In this document: positions 53,618-64,000 of the stretch, in pieces
Layout: each line of letters opens with the position of its first letter
Numbering within the stretch: position 1 is the first letter of the stretch
Assembly: GCA_030674185.1 (NCBI GenBank)
Contig: JAPXFY010000021.1
Span: 70,010,999-70,074,998 of the forward strand
DNA from: Monoplex corrugatus
Lineage: Eukaryota > Mollusca > Gastropoda > Littorinimorpha > Ranellidae
Reading direction: 5' to 3'
DNA: 64,000 bases
Notes under the pieces: model-generated
What the model saw: only the letters and a program-made list of their open reading frames with translations
Told to the model about the DNA's origin: nothing
Database searches by the model: none
Position numbers and translations under genes: made by a program

Positions 53618-53762
53618 CGGGGTGAGGTGGTTTCTGGATCGTGAGGCACCAGAGGAGGAAGCAGTGGTGGTGGAGGAGGAGGAGGTAGGTCCCCCCCTCC
53701 CTGTACTTCCCTGTGACTGTACACTGTTGACACTACTGGTGCTGGATGTCCGTGACACAGAC
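53618..53762 (-). CDS. Exon of unidentified Ser-rich/coiled-coil gene
   Basis: A 145 bp minus-strand exon. The acceptor is GTGTGCACCCACAG (from 53776 to 53763) and the donor is CCG/GTATGTAT (GT at 53617-53616), both close to consensus. The first base completes a Lys codon with AA from exon 56343-56158, then 48 codons follow: SVSRTSSTSSVNSVQSQGST, GRGGPTSSSSTTTASSSGAS, RSRNHLTP. It ends in phase 0. About half the residues are Ser or Thr, suggesting a disordered, phosphorylatable region. No domain is recognisable. Confidence 0.7.
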
Positions 53763-53789
53763 CTGTGGGTGCACACGCTTAGTGAACAA

Positions 53790-54440
53790 TGGACGATGAA
53801 CATTAGGGTTATACTACAAACAAGGCCTGGCAAGACACAGTCTGCACCCAATTTCCATACGTTTACTACTCCAACTTTTCTCCTTAACTCTCTCGTTACG
53901 AGCGGCGGGATTTCCCAATCATATCTCAACGATGCTTGTGTACGAACGTCGGAGAAATCCAACTTGGGGTTTAGAAAATTTGCGGAGCTTTCAATATTTC
54001 CCTTATCCAAAACTAATGGCCAGAAATACATTCTTTGGTCATTCTCAGCCTTGTGTCAGGCCATCAGGTCAATGTACTCTGCAGCTGGAGTGTAGACAGT
54101 GCAAAGTTCACGACCCCCTAGCTTTTGCAGCAAAGCAGACGACGGAAAAGCAAATGGCCAAACAACACTCAACATCTCAGCGCTTTTCAAGACGATCTCT
54201 TTGTTAAGTGCACTTGGAGTGTGTGCAAGTTGGATTTTATGAAATTTCATTCAAAATGTGACTGTAGGAACTGACATATTGACCTGACTATGTATTTTGT
54301 AAGATCTTTTTCACCTGAAAATTTCTCTAATTTTACTTCTACCATTTCTCAACAACCATGAGGGTTAGACAGTTGAAATTTCGCATGTTGTACACCAACA
54401 CCAATCGTTTAATATATAACCTGCCAAATTTCAAAGCTCT
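53790..54440. other. CpG-containing unique segment, possible interspersed repeat
   Basis: Unlike its AT-rich surroundings, this block has CpG-bearing motifs (TCTCGTTACGAGCGGCGGGA, GTACGAACGTCGGAG). Open frames cross it on both strands (minus frame LRYDWEIPPLVTRELRRK). I recognise no family. It lies in the 2.4 kb intron between exons 56343-56158 and 53762-53618. It may be a shared transposable-element fragment; a genome-wide copy count would tell. Confidence 0.35.
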
Positions 54441-54789
54441 CTGTTTTCATTTGTTTGTATGAGAATTTTTCTCATGACCTATGCAAATGGTGCGTATCAG
54501 GGGAACGGCAAGGGGCATAATTGTACATAGTGATGAGTTCAAAACAACAGAAAAAGATAGAACAAAAACACATCCACCTTTCCCAGAACCTAACATACAA
54601 TGCTTCCTCTTATCTTCAAAAACAACTGAACAGAAAGGGGGAATAAAAGAGGGGGGGGGGGGGGGGAGAGGCCATATACCTGTTTTTATTTTAACAGTGC
54701 AACCAAAACTATTGAAGTAGTCTGAATCACTCCCTACACAATTCATATTCCATGCCTATTCAAATGTATAAAAGTCTTTGTGTGTTAGA

Positions 54790-55335
<546 letters not shown>

Positions 55336-55464
55336 CGCGCATGGGCATGTTGTTTTGTGTGTCTTGTTCATGTTTATTTACACACTGTTAAAATCAATCT
55401 GATGCCCAATTTTCATATCTGTTTCGACAACAAGCACTGAAAATGGATGGCATCCAGGTTTACT

Positions 55465-55500
<36 letters not shown>

Positions 55501-55594
55501 GATCATTGCTCTCAGAGAGGCCACCTTTGTGCTCACCTATTTTTTTTTCACCCCATTTTCTATGCCACCTTAATGGCCACAGAAGCTGGGGATT

Positions 55595-56006
55595 TTTTTT
55601 TTTTTTTTTTTTTTTTTTACAATGCGATGATGATAATGATGTCGATGAGGATGATAATCATGATGCTTGCTATGGAGTTCCGTCAAGGATTGAGACCACG
55701 TGGCAGGGCTGTACTCTACGCTTACTATCATAATATATCCTGGCGTCAACCAGGTCCGAGAGATACAGACACCTGCGGTGCTGGTCAGAAGATTTGAGCA
55801 ACACCTTCAATGACGCATCCGTGAAGTGGATGAGACTTGACTGTGTAGTTCTAGTCTTACCAATGAGCCCACAACACGCCCAACTCTGGGTAGGAGCCGG
55901 TTAGAGCCGAAAAATCCCACAATGATTTTTGAAGGGACTGATAGGGATTCGAACCCACAACCTTCCAGTCGGTAGTCCGTTGCGTTAACCACTATACCAC
56001 GGCAAC
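55595..56006 (-). mobile_element. Long tRNA-derived SINE, minus strand, ATC-rich and poly-A end
   Basis: On the minus strand the head starts GTTGCCGTGGTATAGTGG at 56006, with the A box TATAGTGGTTAACGC (55996-55982) and B box GGTTCGAATCCC (55955-55944). There is no acceptor-stem pairing, so it is not a tRNA gene. The body has GTGGGATTTTTCGGCTC, CCGGCTCCTACCCAGAG, TTGGGCGTGTTGTGGGC and CTCTCGGACCTGGTTG, then an ATCATC-type region and an A-run (T-run 55595-55618 on plus). It is a different family from the other SINEs here. Confidence 0.8.
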
Positions 56007-56157
56007 TGGTAGGTATACTAATTTACATCCACTTGTCAATATTAAATGGGAAAAGACATTCACACTCAAAATGTATTCATGCTAGTGTGAACAGACAGAC
56101 ACAAGAGACACAGACAGAGCACAGACAAATACACAGAATCCAATGACGATCACTCAC

Positions 56158-56343
56158 TTCCCTGACGTGGCCGTGGGTACACTGGACCTCTCTGGAGGTT
56201 TACTGCGGCGACCGTGGGCAGGAGAGGAGGCACGATCCCCACCCGCTTGCAGACGAGACAGGCCGGGGTGGTTTGGGGTGGTGGGGGTGGTGGGCTTGGA
56301 ACTGTGGGTAGGACTGATACTGCCGTCGTCCTCTGCTAGGCCG
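56158..56343 (-). CDS. Exon of unidentified Ser-rich/coiled-coil gene (most 5' firm exon)
   Basis: A 186 bp minus-strand exon. The acceptor is CTGTGTTCACAG (56355-56344), with the pyrimidine tract CCCTCTCT just upstream, and the donor is GAA/GTGAGTG (GT at 56157-56156), a near-perfect consensus. The first C completes a codon from an upstream exon, then 61 codons follow: GLAEDDGSISPTHSSKPTTP, TTPNHPGLSRLQAGGDRASS, PAHGRRSKPPERSSVPTATS, G, and AA is left to form Lys with the next exon. GC and CpG are high relative to flanks. Pro/Ser/Thr/Arg composition suggests a disordered, microtubule- or scaffold-type linker, but that is only inference. Confidence 0.72.
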
Positions 56344-56346
56344 CTG

Positions 56347-58815
56347 TGAACACAGAGAGAGGGTCAGTACAGTGAGACATTTTCACAGCATGAAGCTTGT
56401 TTCTATTTCAGTGAGAGGGTTGATATAGTAAGACATTTTCACAACATGAAGCTTGTTTCTATTTCAGTGAGAGAGTTGATATAGTAAGACATTTTCACAA
56501 CATGAAGCTTGTTTCTATTTCAGTGAGAGAGTTGATATAGTAAGACATTTTCACAACATGAAGCTTGTTTCTATTTCAGTGAGAGAGTTGATATAGTAAG
56601 ACATTTTCACAACATGAAGCTTGTTTCTATTTCAGTGAGAGGTCGGTATAGTAAGACATTTTCACAACATGAAGCTTGTTTCTATTTCAGTGAGAGGTCG
56701 GTATAGTAAGACATTTTCACAACATGAAGCTTGTTTCTATTTCAGTGAGAAGTCGGTATAGTAAGACATTTTCACAACATGAAGCTTGTTTCTATTTCAG
56801 TGAGAAGTCGGTATAGTAAGACATTTTCACAGCATGAAGCTTGTTTCTATTTCAGTGAGAAGTCGGTATAGTAAGACATTTTCACAGCATGAAGCTTGTT
56901 TCTATTTCAGTGAGAAGTCGGTATAGTAAGACATTTTCACAGCATGAAGCTTGTTTCTATTTCAGTGAGAAGTCGGTATAGTAAGACATTTTCACAACAT
57001 GAAGCTTGTTTCTATTTCACAGTGACAGGGTTGGTACAGTAAGACATTTTCACAACATGAAGCTTGTTTCTATTTCACAGTGACAGGGTTGGTACAGTAA
57101 GACATTTTCACAGCAATAAGCTGGTTTCTATTTCACAGTGAGAGGGTCAGTACAGTAAGACATTTTCACAGCAATAAGCTGGTTTCTATTTCACAGTGAC
57201 AGGGTCAGTACAGTAAGACATTTTCACAGCATGAAGCTTGTTTCTATTTCACAGTGACAGGGTTGGTACAGTAAGACATTTTCACAACATGAAGCTGGTT
57301 TCTATTTCACAGTGAGAGGGTTGGTACAGTAAGACATTTTCACAGCATGAAGCTTGTTTCTATTTCAAAGTGACAGGGTCAGTACAGCAAGACATTTTCA
57401 CAACATGAAGCTTGTTTCTATTTCACAGACAGGGTTGGTACAGTAAGACATTTTCACAACATGAAGCTGGTTTCTATTTCACAGTGAGAGGGTCAGTACA
57501 ATGAGACATTTTCACAGCAATAAGCTGGTTTCTATTTCACAGTGAGAGGGTTGGTACAGTAAGACATTTTCACAGCATGAAGCTTGTTTCTATTTCACAG
57601 TGACAGGGTTGGTACAGTAAGACATTTTCACAGCTATAAGCTGGTTTCTATTTCACAGTGACAGGGTTGGTACAGTAAGACATTTTCACAGCAATAAGCT
57701 GGTTTCTATTTCACAGTGACAGGGTTGGTACAGTAAGACATTTTCACAGCAATAAGCTGGTTTCTATTTCACAGTGACAGGGTTGGTACAGTAAGACATT
57801 TTCACAGCTATAAGCTTGTTTCTATTTCACAGTGACAGGGTTGGTACAGTAAGACATTTTCACAACATGAAGCTGGTTTCTATTTCACAGTGAGAGGGTC
57901 AGTACAGTAAGACATTTTCACAGCAATAAGCTGGTTTCTATTTCACAGTGAGAGGGTTGGTACAGTAAGACATTTTCACAGCATGAAGCTTGTTTCTATT
58001 TCACAGTGACAGGGTCAGTACAGTAAGACATTTTCACAGCAATAAGCTGGTTTCTATTTCACAGTGAGAGGGTTGGTACAGTAAGACATTTTCACAGCAT
58101 GAAGCTTGTTTCTATTTCACAGTGACAGGGTCAGTACAGCAAGACATTTTCACAACATGAAGCTTGTTTCTATTTCACAGTGACAGGGTTGGTACAGTAA
58201 GACATTTTCACAGCATGAAGCTTGTTTCTATTTCACAGTGAGAGGGTCAGTACAATGAGACATTTTCACAGCATGAAACTTGTTTCTATTTCACAGTGAC
58301 AGGGTTGGTACAGTAAGACATTTTCACAGCAATAAGCTTGTTTCTATTTCACAGTGACAGGGTTGGTACAGTAAGACATTTTCACAGCATGAAGCTTGTT
58401 TCTATTTCACAGTGAGAGGGTCAGTACAGTAAGACATTTTCACAGCATGAAGCTTGTTTCTATTTCAAAGTGACAGGGTCAGTACAGCAAGACATTTTCA
58501 CAACATGAAGCTTGTTTCTATTTCACAGTGACAGGGTTGGTACAGTAAGACATTTTCACAGCATGAAGCTTGTTTCTATTTCACAGTGAGAGGGTCAGTA
58601 CAGCAAGACATTTTCACAGCATGAAACTTGTTTCTATTTCACAGTGACAGGGTTGGTACAGTAAGACATTTTCACAGCATGAAGCTTGTTTCTATTTCAC
58701 AGTGACAGGGTCAGTACAGCAAGACATTTTCACAGCAATAAGCTGGTTTCTATTTCACAGTGACAGGGTTGGTACAGTAAGACATTTTCACAGCAATAAG
58801 CTGGTTTCTATTTCA
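56347..58815. repeat. 56-58 bp satellite array, about 43 units
   Basis: The unit has anchors AGTAAGACATTTTCACA, CATGAAGCTTGTTTCTATTT and CACAGTGAGAGGGTCAGTAC. Units of 56 bp with TTGATATAG or CGGTATAG dominate up to about 57000, and 58 bp units with CACAGTGACAGGGTTGG follow. GCATGAAGCTTG and GCAATAAGCTGG alternate. The first unit starts within a few bases of the splice acceptor of exon 56343-56158. Confidence 0.97.
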
Positions 58816-58989
58816 TTTTACTTCATATACTGAGGACTACTTTGTGTGTGGTATAACATCTGCTGGCCTTTCAGGTGTGATGAAATGGTTAAACTGAAGG
58901 GTTGTCTGCAATCATGACATGAGCGTTCTGCCTGGGTTGACTGATGCTGTGTTGTCCTGGCAGACTGACGCCGGTAGAGATGCTGTGTT

Positions 58990-59280
58990 ACCAGTTTCAT
59001 CATCATCCATCATCATCATCATCATCATCATGTGCCCTGCCGCATGGTGTTTGGCAATCATGGCCCTCCATATGTATCTATCCCTTGTCACTGCAAGTAC
59101 ATCTTCCATCCTCACTGAAACTTCTTTCTGACTTCATCATTGACCTCAAACTTCTTCACTGGAAACAAAGTATTGCCAGTAAGGTGCAAAAGGTTGACTG
59201 TACATGTACACCAGCTGTGTGTTTCCCAACAAGGCCTACATCAGATGGAACAAGCCATCTCTGCTGCATCCACAGGTAGG
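58990..59280 (-). mobile_element. Probable RTE-type LINE 3' end, minus strand
   Basis: On the minus strand a frame reads SVRMEDVLAVTRDRYIWRAM and then IAKHHAAGH, directly followed by a (GAT)n/(ATG)n run (plus 58999-59030 is CAT-rich). A terminal DRxxWR motif followed by a trinucleotide tail is what I expect from the end of RTE/CR1-like reverse transcriptase ORFs. Upstream the frame is broken by a stop and a probable frameshift (FEVNDEVRKKF in another frame), so it is a dead fragment. Confidence 0.4.
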
Positions 59281-59344
59281 CCCTGTGCCTTGTATCATGT
59301 CATACACACACTGCTCAATACACACACTGCAACAGACTGTCTCA

Positions 59345-60563
59345 CATGTTTAGATGTAATCACCTGACAGACTGTCTCACATGTTTAGACATAATCACCT
59401 GACAGACTGTTGTCTCACATGTTTAGACATAATCACCTGACAGACTGTCTCACATGTTTAGACATAATCACCTGGCTGACTGTCTCACATGTTTAGACAT
59501 AATCACCTGGCTGACTGTCTCACATGTTTAGACATAATCACCTGACAGACTGTCTCACACGTTTAGACATAATCACCTGACAGACTGTCTCACATGTTTA
59601 GACATAATCACCTGACAGACTGTCTCACATGTTTAGACATAATCACCTGACAGACTGCCTCACATGTTTAGACATAATCACCTGACAGACTGTCTCACAT
59701 GTTTAGACATAATCACCTGACAGACTGCCTCACATGTTTAGACATAATCACCTGACAGACTGTCTCACATGTTTAGACATAATCACCTGACAGACTGTCT
59801 CACATGTTTAGACATAATCACCTGACAGACTGTCTCACACGTTTAGACATAATCACCTGACAGACTGTTGTCTCACATGTTTAGACATAATCACCTGACA
59901 GACTGTCTCACATGTTTAGACATAATCACCTGACAGACTGTCTCACATGTTTAGACATAATCACCTGACAAACTGTCTCACATGTTTAGACGTAATCACC
60001 TGACAGACTGTCTCACATGTTTAGACATAATCACCTGACAGACTGTCTCACATGTTTAGACATAATCACCTGACAGACTGCCTCACATGTTTAGACATAA
60101 TCACCTGACAGACTGTCTCACATGTTTAGACATAATCACCTGACAGACTGCCTCACATGTTTAGACATAATCACCTGACAGACTGTCTCACATGTTTAGA
60201 CATAATCACCTGACAGACTGTCTCACATGTTTAGACATAATCACCTGACAGACTGTCTCACACGTTTAGACATAATCACCTGACAGACTGTTGTCTCACA
60301 TGTTTAGACATAATCACCTGACAGACTGTCTCACATGTTTAGACATAATCACCTGACAGACTGTCTCACATGTTTAGACATAATCACCTGACAAACTGTC
60401 TCACATGTTTAGACGTAATCACCTGACAGACTGTCTCACATGTTTAGACATAATCACCTGACAGACTGTCTCACATGTTTAGACATAATCACCTGACAGA
60501 CTGTCTCACATGTTTAGACATAATCACCTGACAAACTGTCTCACATGTTTAGACATAATCACC
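59345..60563. repeat. 35 bp satellite array, about 34 units, with a 422 bp higher-order copy
   Basis: The unit has anchors CACATGTTTAGACATAATCA and CCTGACAGACTGTCT, 35 bp. Marker variants recur at a fixed distance: TGTTGTCTCACATG near 59867 and 60289, and AAACTGTCTCACATG followed by TTTAGACGTAATC near 59968 and 60390, an offset of 422 bp (12 units). It leads straight into the SINE at 60564. Confidence 0.97.
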
Positions 60564-60870
60564 TGGCTGGGTGGGTAAACCGTGCACTTCCAAGTGGAAG
60601 GACTTGGGTTCAATCCATCAGGATAGGGTTCAATCCATCAGGATACTCTGTCTGGTCGGTAAAGGGCGGACATTTTTCCGATCTCCCAGGTCAACATGTG
60701 AGCAGACCTGTCTGTGCCTAAACGCCATTTGTGTGTATATATACATGCAGAATAGCAAATAGGCATGCTAAAGATCTTATGCCATATCAGCATTCTGTAC
60801 TGTGTGGAATCATGAAAACACCCAAGCACATGCACTGAAGATGCAAAGTGTGTGATAATGAAGAGAAGTG
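60564..60870 (+). mobile_element. tRNA-derived SINE, plus strand, with duplicated B box
   Basis: The head TGGCTGGGTGGGTAAACCG is followed by GGGTTCAATCC (60606-60616), and the 20 bp block GGGTTCAATCCATCAGGATA is repeated exactly at 60626-60645. The body has GTAAAGGGCGGACATTTTTC, GATCTCCCAGGTCAACAT, GAGCAGACCTGTCTGTGCCT and CATGCTAAAGATCTTATGCC, the same family as the inverted copy at 19276-19020. It resembles SINEs I remember from caenogastropods. Confidence 0.8.
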
Positions 60871-61089
60871 TGGTCAGCTCCACAACAGTTTGAGTTCTCC
60901 CAGCTCCACACAAAAAATGTCTGATTACGTATAAAGTGCACTGAATCCAAATGAGTGTGGAGAACAGCACTCTACAAGAATGATTTATGGTAAAATATAT
61001 TCTACACCTCCAATGAAGTCTCTTTCGTATGCAGAGTTTTGCACTGTTCATTCTGTCTTCACTTCACTTCCAGCCTGTCTCATCCATTT

Positions 61090-61310
<221 letters not shown>

Positions 61311-61376
61311 GCACCTCTCTCTATCTCTGTCAACCATCTCTTTTTTCAATAACAAAACATCAACACAGTTCTGAAC

Positions 61377-61420
61377 CTTGGCTCCAATGGACAAAGACAC
61401 CGACATGACGGTGATGAAAA
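61377..61420 (-). CDS. Candidate upstream exon, weak
   Basis: A 44 bp minus-strand segment between acceptor CCTTTCTAG (from 61429 to 61421) and a weak donor AAG/GTTCAG (GT at 61376-61375). Read in phase 0 it gives FSSPSCRCLCPLEP and leaves AG, which would form Ser with the first base of exon 56343-56158. The phase fits and no stop occurs, but one fit in three is expected by chance and the donor is poor. Confidence 0.2.
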
Positions 61421-61429
61421 CTAGAAAGG

Positions 61430-62024
61430 ATTCACTCATTAACCCTCCTCCCTCTCCCCCTCTCTCCAACCAGACGAAACCCGAAGAGTCAATGAAGATT
61501 TACATCCTACATTAACTACAGCAGTGAACAGCCAAGATTTTAGTGAGACACTTTGAGAGCCTTTTAAAATGAAAATATGCATATGCACTTTAACAGGTTC
61601 TCACAGCAAGCAGTTTGGACAATTTTATGGGTGTTTATTTTTCTGATCTTTATTAAAAGAGCTTTTAACCCTTTCAGCTTTGCCTGCGCTAACAGTTCGC
61701 TGACACTGCGTGAACTACCAACATAACTGCAAAGGAAAGCAACAAGAAGGAAGTGCACGAAAAGCATTTCCCCTGTATATATTAGTTTCAACAATTTTAA
61801 CTTTTACTTTTCTTTTAGTTTTTCCATTCACTTTTACCAGAAAATGCCACAGTGCAATAATGCCAATGGTCTGCAGCCAGGAAAGATGCCTGGCGTAGTC
61901 ATGTTACGCATGTTAAAGTTATGACTAAAATAAATCAGTAAGCAAGCAAAGTTGCCCATGTGCCTCGTAAGCATGAAGCATGGCGGCAGAAACCATCCTG
62001 AGCTGGGCGCAGGGCTGAACAACA
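61430..62024. other. Unique sequence, one-sided TTAACCCTTTCA arm at 61665
   Basis: AT-rich DNA with no supported gene. TTAACCCTTTCAGCTTTGCC near 61665 recalls one arm of the palindromic family without a visible partner. Confidence 0.4.
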
Positions 62025-62119
62025 TAACTCTTTTGACTTCCTAACCCTATCCACCAGCTTCTACAGTTACCTGCAGGAAGGTTATAAGGCTGGAGAGACT
62101 GCGACAGTCAAAGTGTTAA
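62025..62119. mobile_element. TTAA palindromic element, copy F (short, diverged)
   Basis: TAACTCTTTTGACTTCC at the left and GTCAAAGTGTTAA at the right bracket CCCTATCCACCAGCTTC and CCTGCAGGAAGG. The left TTAA is mutated. It corresponds to the inner palindrome alone, without the outer arms. Confidence 0.6.
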
Positions 62120-62888
62120 ACGTGGAAAAGCCTTCTATCATCTGACCGACGAAACCAAAACAGCTGCCCAACTCCATCCAGAAAGTTGAGCAACATGCCC
62201 AGCACAGCATGTGCCCACTGAGGCAGGCAGGTAGATCTGATTGACAGGCCTGTGACTACTGTGCCCTACCACCCACTATGGTACACCTATGTAATAATAA
62301 CAATCCCACACAAGCTTCATCTTATGGCTGTGAGAGTAACAGACTGTAGGCCTATTTACCCACACACAAATGACTGCACTTGTACTCAAGTATAGGCAAC
62401 TGGCACATGGTAAAGATGGGCTATGGAGGAGATTGCTGTTTGTGTGTATGCCAGGGTGAATAAATGTATGTGCACACGCATATGTGAAAACATGCATATG
62501 CATGCATGTGTATGCGTTACACTTAAAGACCTGGCCAGTGTGTTGGGTTTGTTGGCAGGCCTATGAATCTGACTTATTATTTATTACTCCTGTTTTGTTT
62601 TTTGTTTTTTTTGGGGGGGGAAGGGGGAAGCTAGGGAGGTAGTATTTTTTAAATAGTAGTTCTGATGCCTATTTTTGTTACTGCTACTGCCATTGTGTGG
62701 AAATTACATGATGTTTTCTTACTATCATAAGTACAGTGAACACACTTTTCACACTAGTCTGAAGCTATACCAATTGAAAATAGCATCAATTGCCATAACT
62801 ATTTGGGATCTTACAATCACATGACAGTTGTGTTCGTGTCAATCATCACATAGCTCTCAAAATATCTTCTGAAAACAAATAGTTTACT
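62120..62888. other. Unique sequence, nothing recognised
   Basis: About 770 bp with short T- and G-runs at 62600-62625 and no supported gene. Confidence 0.5.
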
Positions 62889-63077
62889 TTAACCCTTTTA
62901 GTCCCACAGCCTGTCCATAAACTGCAAAAACTTACCTCTTTCACTCTCACCCTATCCACCAGCTTCCTGCAGGAAGCTGATGGTTAACGTGAAGGAGTGA
63001 AAGGGTGAAGTTTCTACTTTGCTGTCATGGCAGACAATGCAGATGCTGGCAGATAGGGTGAGGGAGTCAAAGATTAA
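62889..63077. mobile_element. TTAA-flanked nested palindromic MITE, copy G (opposite orientation)
   Basis: Starts TTAACCCTTTTAGTCCC and ends GGGAGTCAAAGATTAA. The inner palindrome is centred on TTCCTGCAGGAAGCTG near 62965-62975. The long asymmetric arm (TTGCTGTCATGGCAGACAAT) is on the right, as in copy D. The right TTAA is immediately followed by TCCCTTGACTGCTGAGG, which could be the terminus of a second, related element. Confidence 0.8.
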
Positions 63078-64000
63078 TCCCTTGACTGCTGAGGCCATTT
63101 AAAGTAGGTCAACAGCCCAATGCTGGACTAATTCTTTAGACTGCAAAGAAGTTCATCTTGTTATTGATGCGAAGACAACAGTCATGACAAAGAAGAGAGG
63201 GACAATACTAGCGGAATTCAATCATCCATTCATTGTTATAATCACCCTCAGAATCTGCATCTGCCAGTATTTCTGTAAAAGCTTCATCAAATGTTAAGTT
63301 ATCATAAACTTCATACCATAGAGATTGGGAAATGTTTACTCCGGCCACCAAACCTTTTTTTTTTTTTTTTTTTTTAAATACAAACACTACATGTTGCATA
63401 CCAATGAGAAGGGAAATAATTCTAGTTTTTGACTGTGTGCTTATCATTCATGTGCAAAGCAACGCTGGTGATTTATTGGCAACAGATCAACGGTGGAGGT
63501 CAGTGATGAACAGGTTTGTCACTTGCATTGCAGCATAGATTCAAGAAGTTAGAAAAAAAACATACGGACGCACACATGCGCAGACAGACAGACAAACACA
63601 CACACACGCACGCATGAACACACACACACACACGCGCACACATACACACACTAGAAAACAACACTACACATATAAATCAGATTTCACTCCAGTCTTTCTC
63701 TAGAACACAGGAGGATTGCGGTACATTCAGGTGGCATCTCTACCTCAAGTGCCTGACTCTTTTGATGCCAAACTATCATTCTCAAACCACTTGACTCTTC
63801 TGATGCCAAACATCCCATCAATCTCAACCCACCTCACGGAAAACACATCACAGGAACTGCGTCCCATTCCATTCCACTACACATACATTCTCTGCAGATT
63901 TGGAAATATCACAGAGACAAAAATGTACCCTGTGGCAAAGCCAGGTGTAGTCAGACGTTTTACAAGGCACCACTTGTATGTCAACTGGTGAAAGTACAAG
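63078..64000. other. Unique sequence with an acidic minus-strand frame and CA-rich tract
   Basis: A minus-strand frame from the A-run at about 63375 to a stop at 63208 reads SLWYEVYDNLTFDEAFTEIL and ADADSEGDYNNEWMIEFR. It is acidic and could be a fragment of a transposase N-terminus or an exon, but no splice sites or partner sequence support either. CA-rich sequence lies at 63580-63650. The plus frame 63716-63991 is unrecognised and runs to the window edge. Confidence 0.25.

Overview
The window looks like eukaryotic, animal, non-coding-rich DNA, most likely from a mollusc and probably a marine gastropod. It has no operons, Shine-Dalgarno sites or long real ORFs. It has spliced exons with GT-AG borders, long CA/GA microsatellites, and several tRNA-derived SINEs whose bodies resemble SINEs I remember from caenogastropod genomes. 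The taxon is inference from SINE resemblance; no search was possible.

Roughly 60% of the window is tandem repeat. About twenty arrays with mostly unrelated units follow one another. The largest are a 35-37 bp minisatellite (1-4709), a 36 bp array (8128-11130), a 45/47 bp array (13113-18446), a 53 bp array (21511-23428), a 33 bp array (23774-25550), a short-motif C-rich array (32440-35945), an approximately 83 bp array with a long G-run in every unit (38948-47490), a 46 bp array (51478-52425), a 56-58 bp array (56347-58815) and a 35 bp array (59345-60563).

Between the arrays, small islands of complex sequence contain what I read as exons of one minus-strand gene: 56343-56158, 53762-53618, 31230-31162, 23648-23526, 20706-20619, 13104-13039 and 6440-6328. 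Two weaker candidates are 61420-61377 and 49107-49065. All seven main exons have AG acceptors and GT donors, and their reading phases join in order without a stop. They encode a Ser/Thr/Pro-rich stretch followed by charged, probably coiled-coil stretches. I do not recognise the protein. The gene would span at least 50 kb, with introns filled by satellite arrays, several of which abut a splice site.

Mobile elements include five tRNA-headed SINEs, a probable RTE-type LINE tail, one possible hAT-like MITE, and a family of TTAA-flanked, palindrome-inside-palindrome elements resembling piggyBac-type MITEs. One member (6522-6712) sits in a 112 bp tandem repeat whose neighbouring copies preserve the uninterrupted TTAA target, so the insertion event can be read from the window itself.

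Most long open frames are in-frame readings of satellite units (PPPP-rich, HTHT/VCVC, LVKQNVLYLQ and similar) and are not annotated as genes.
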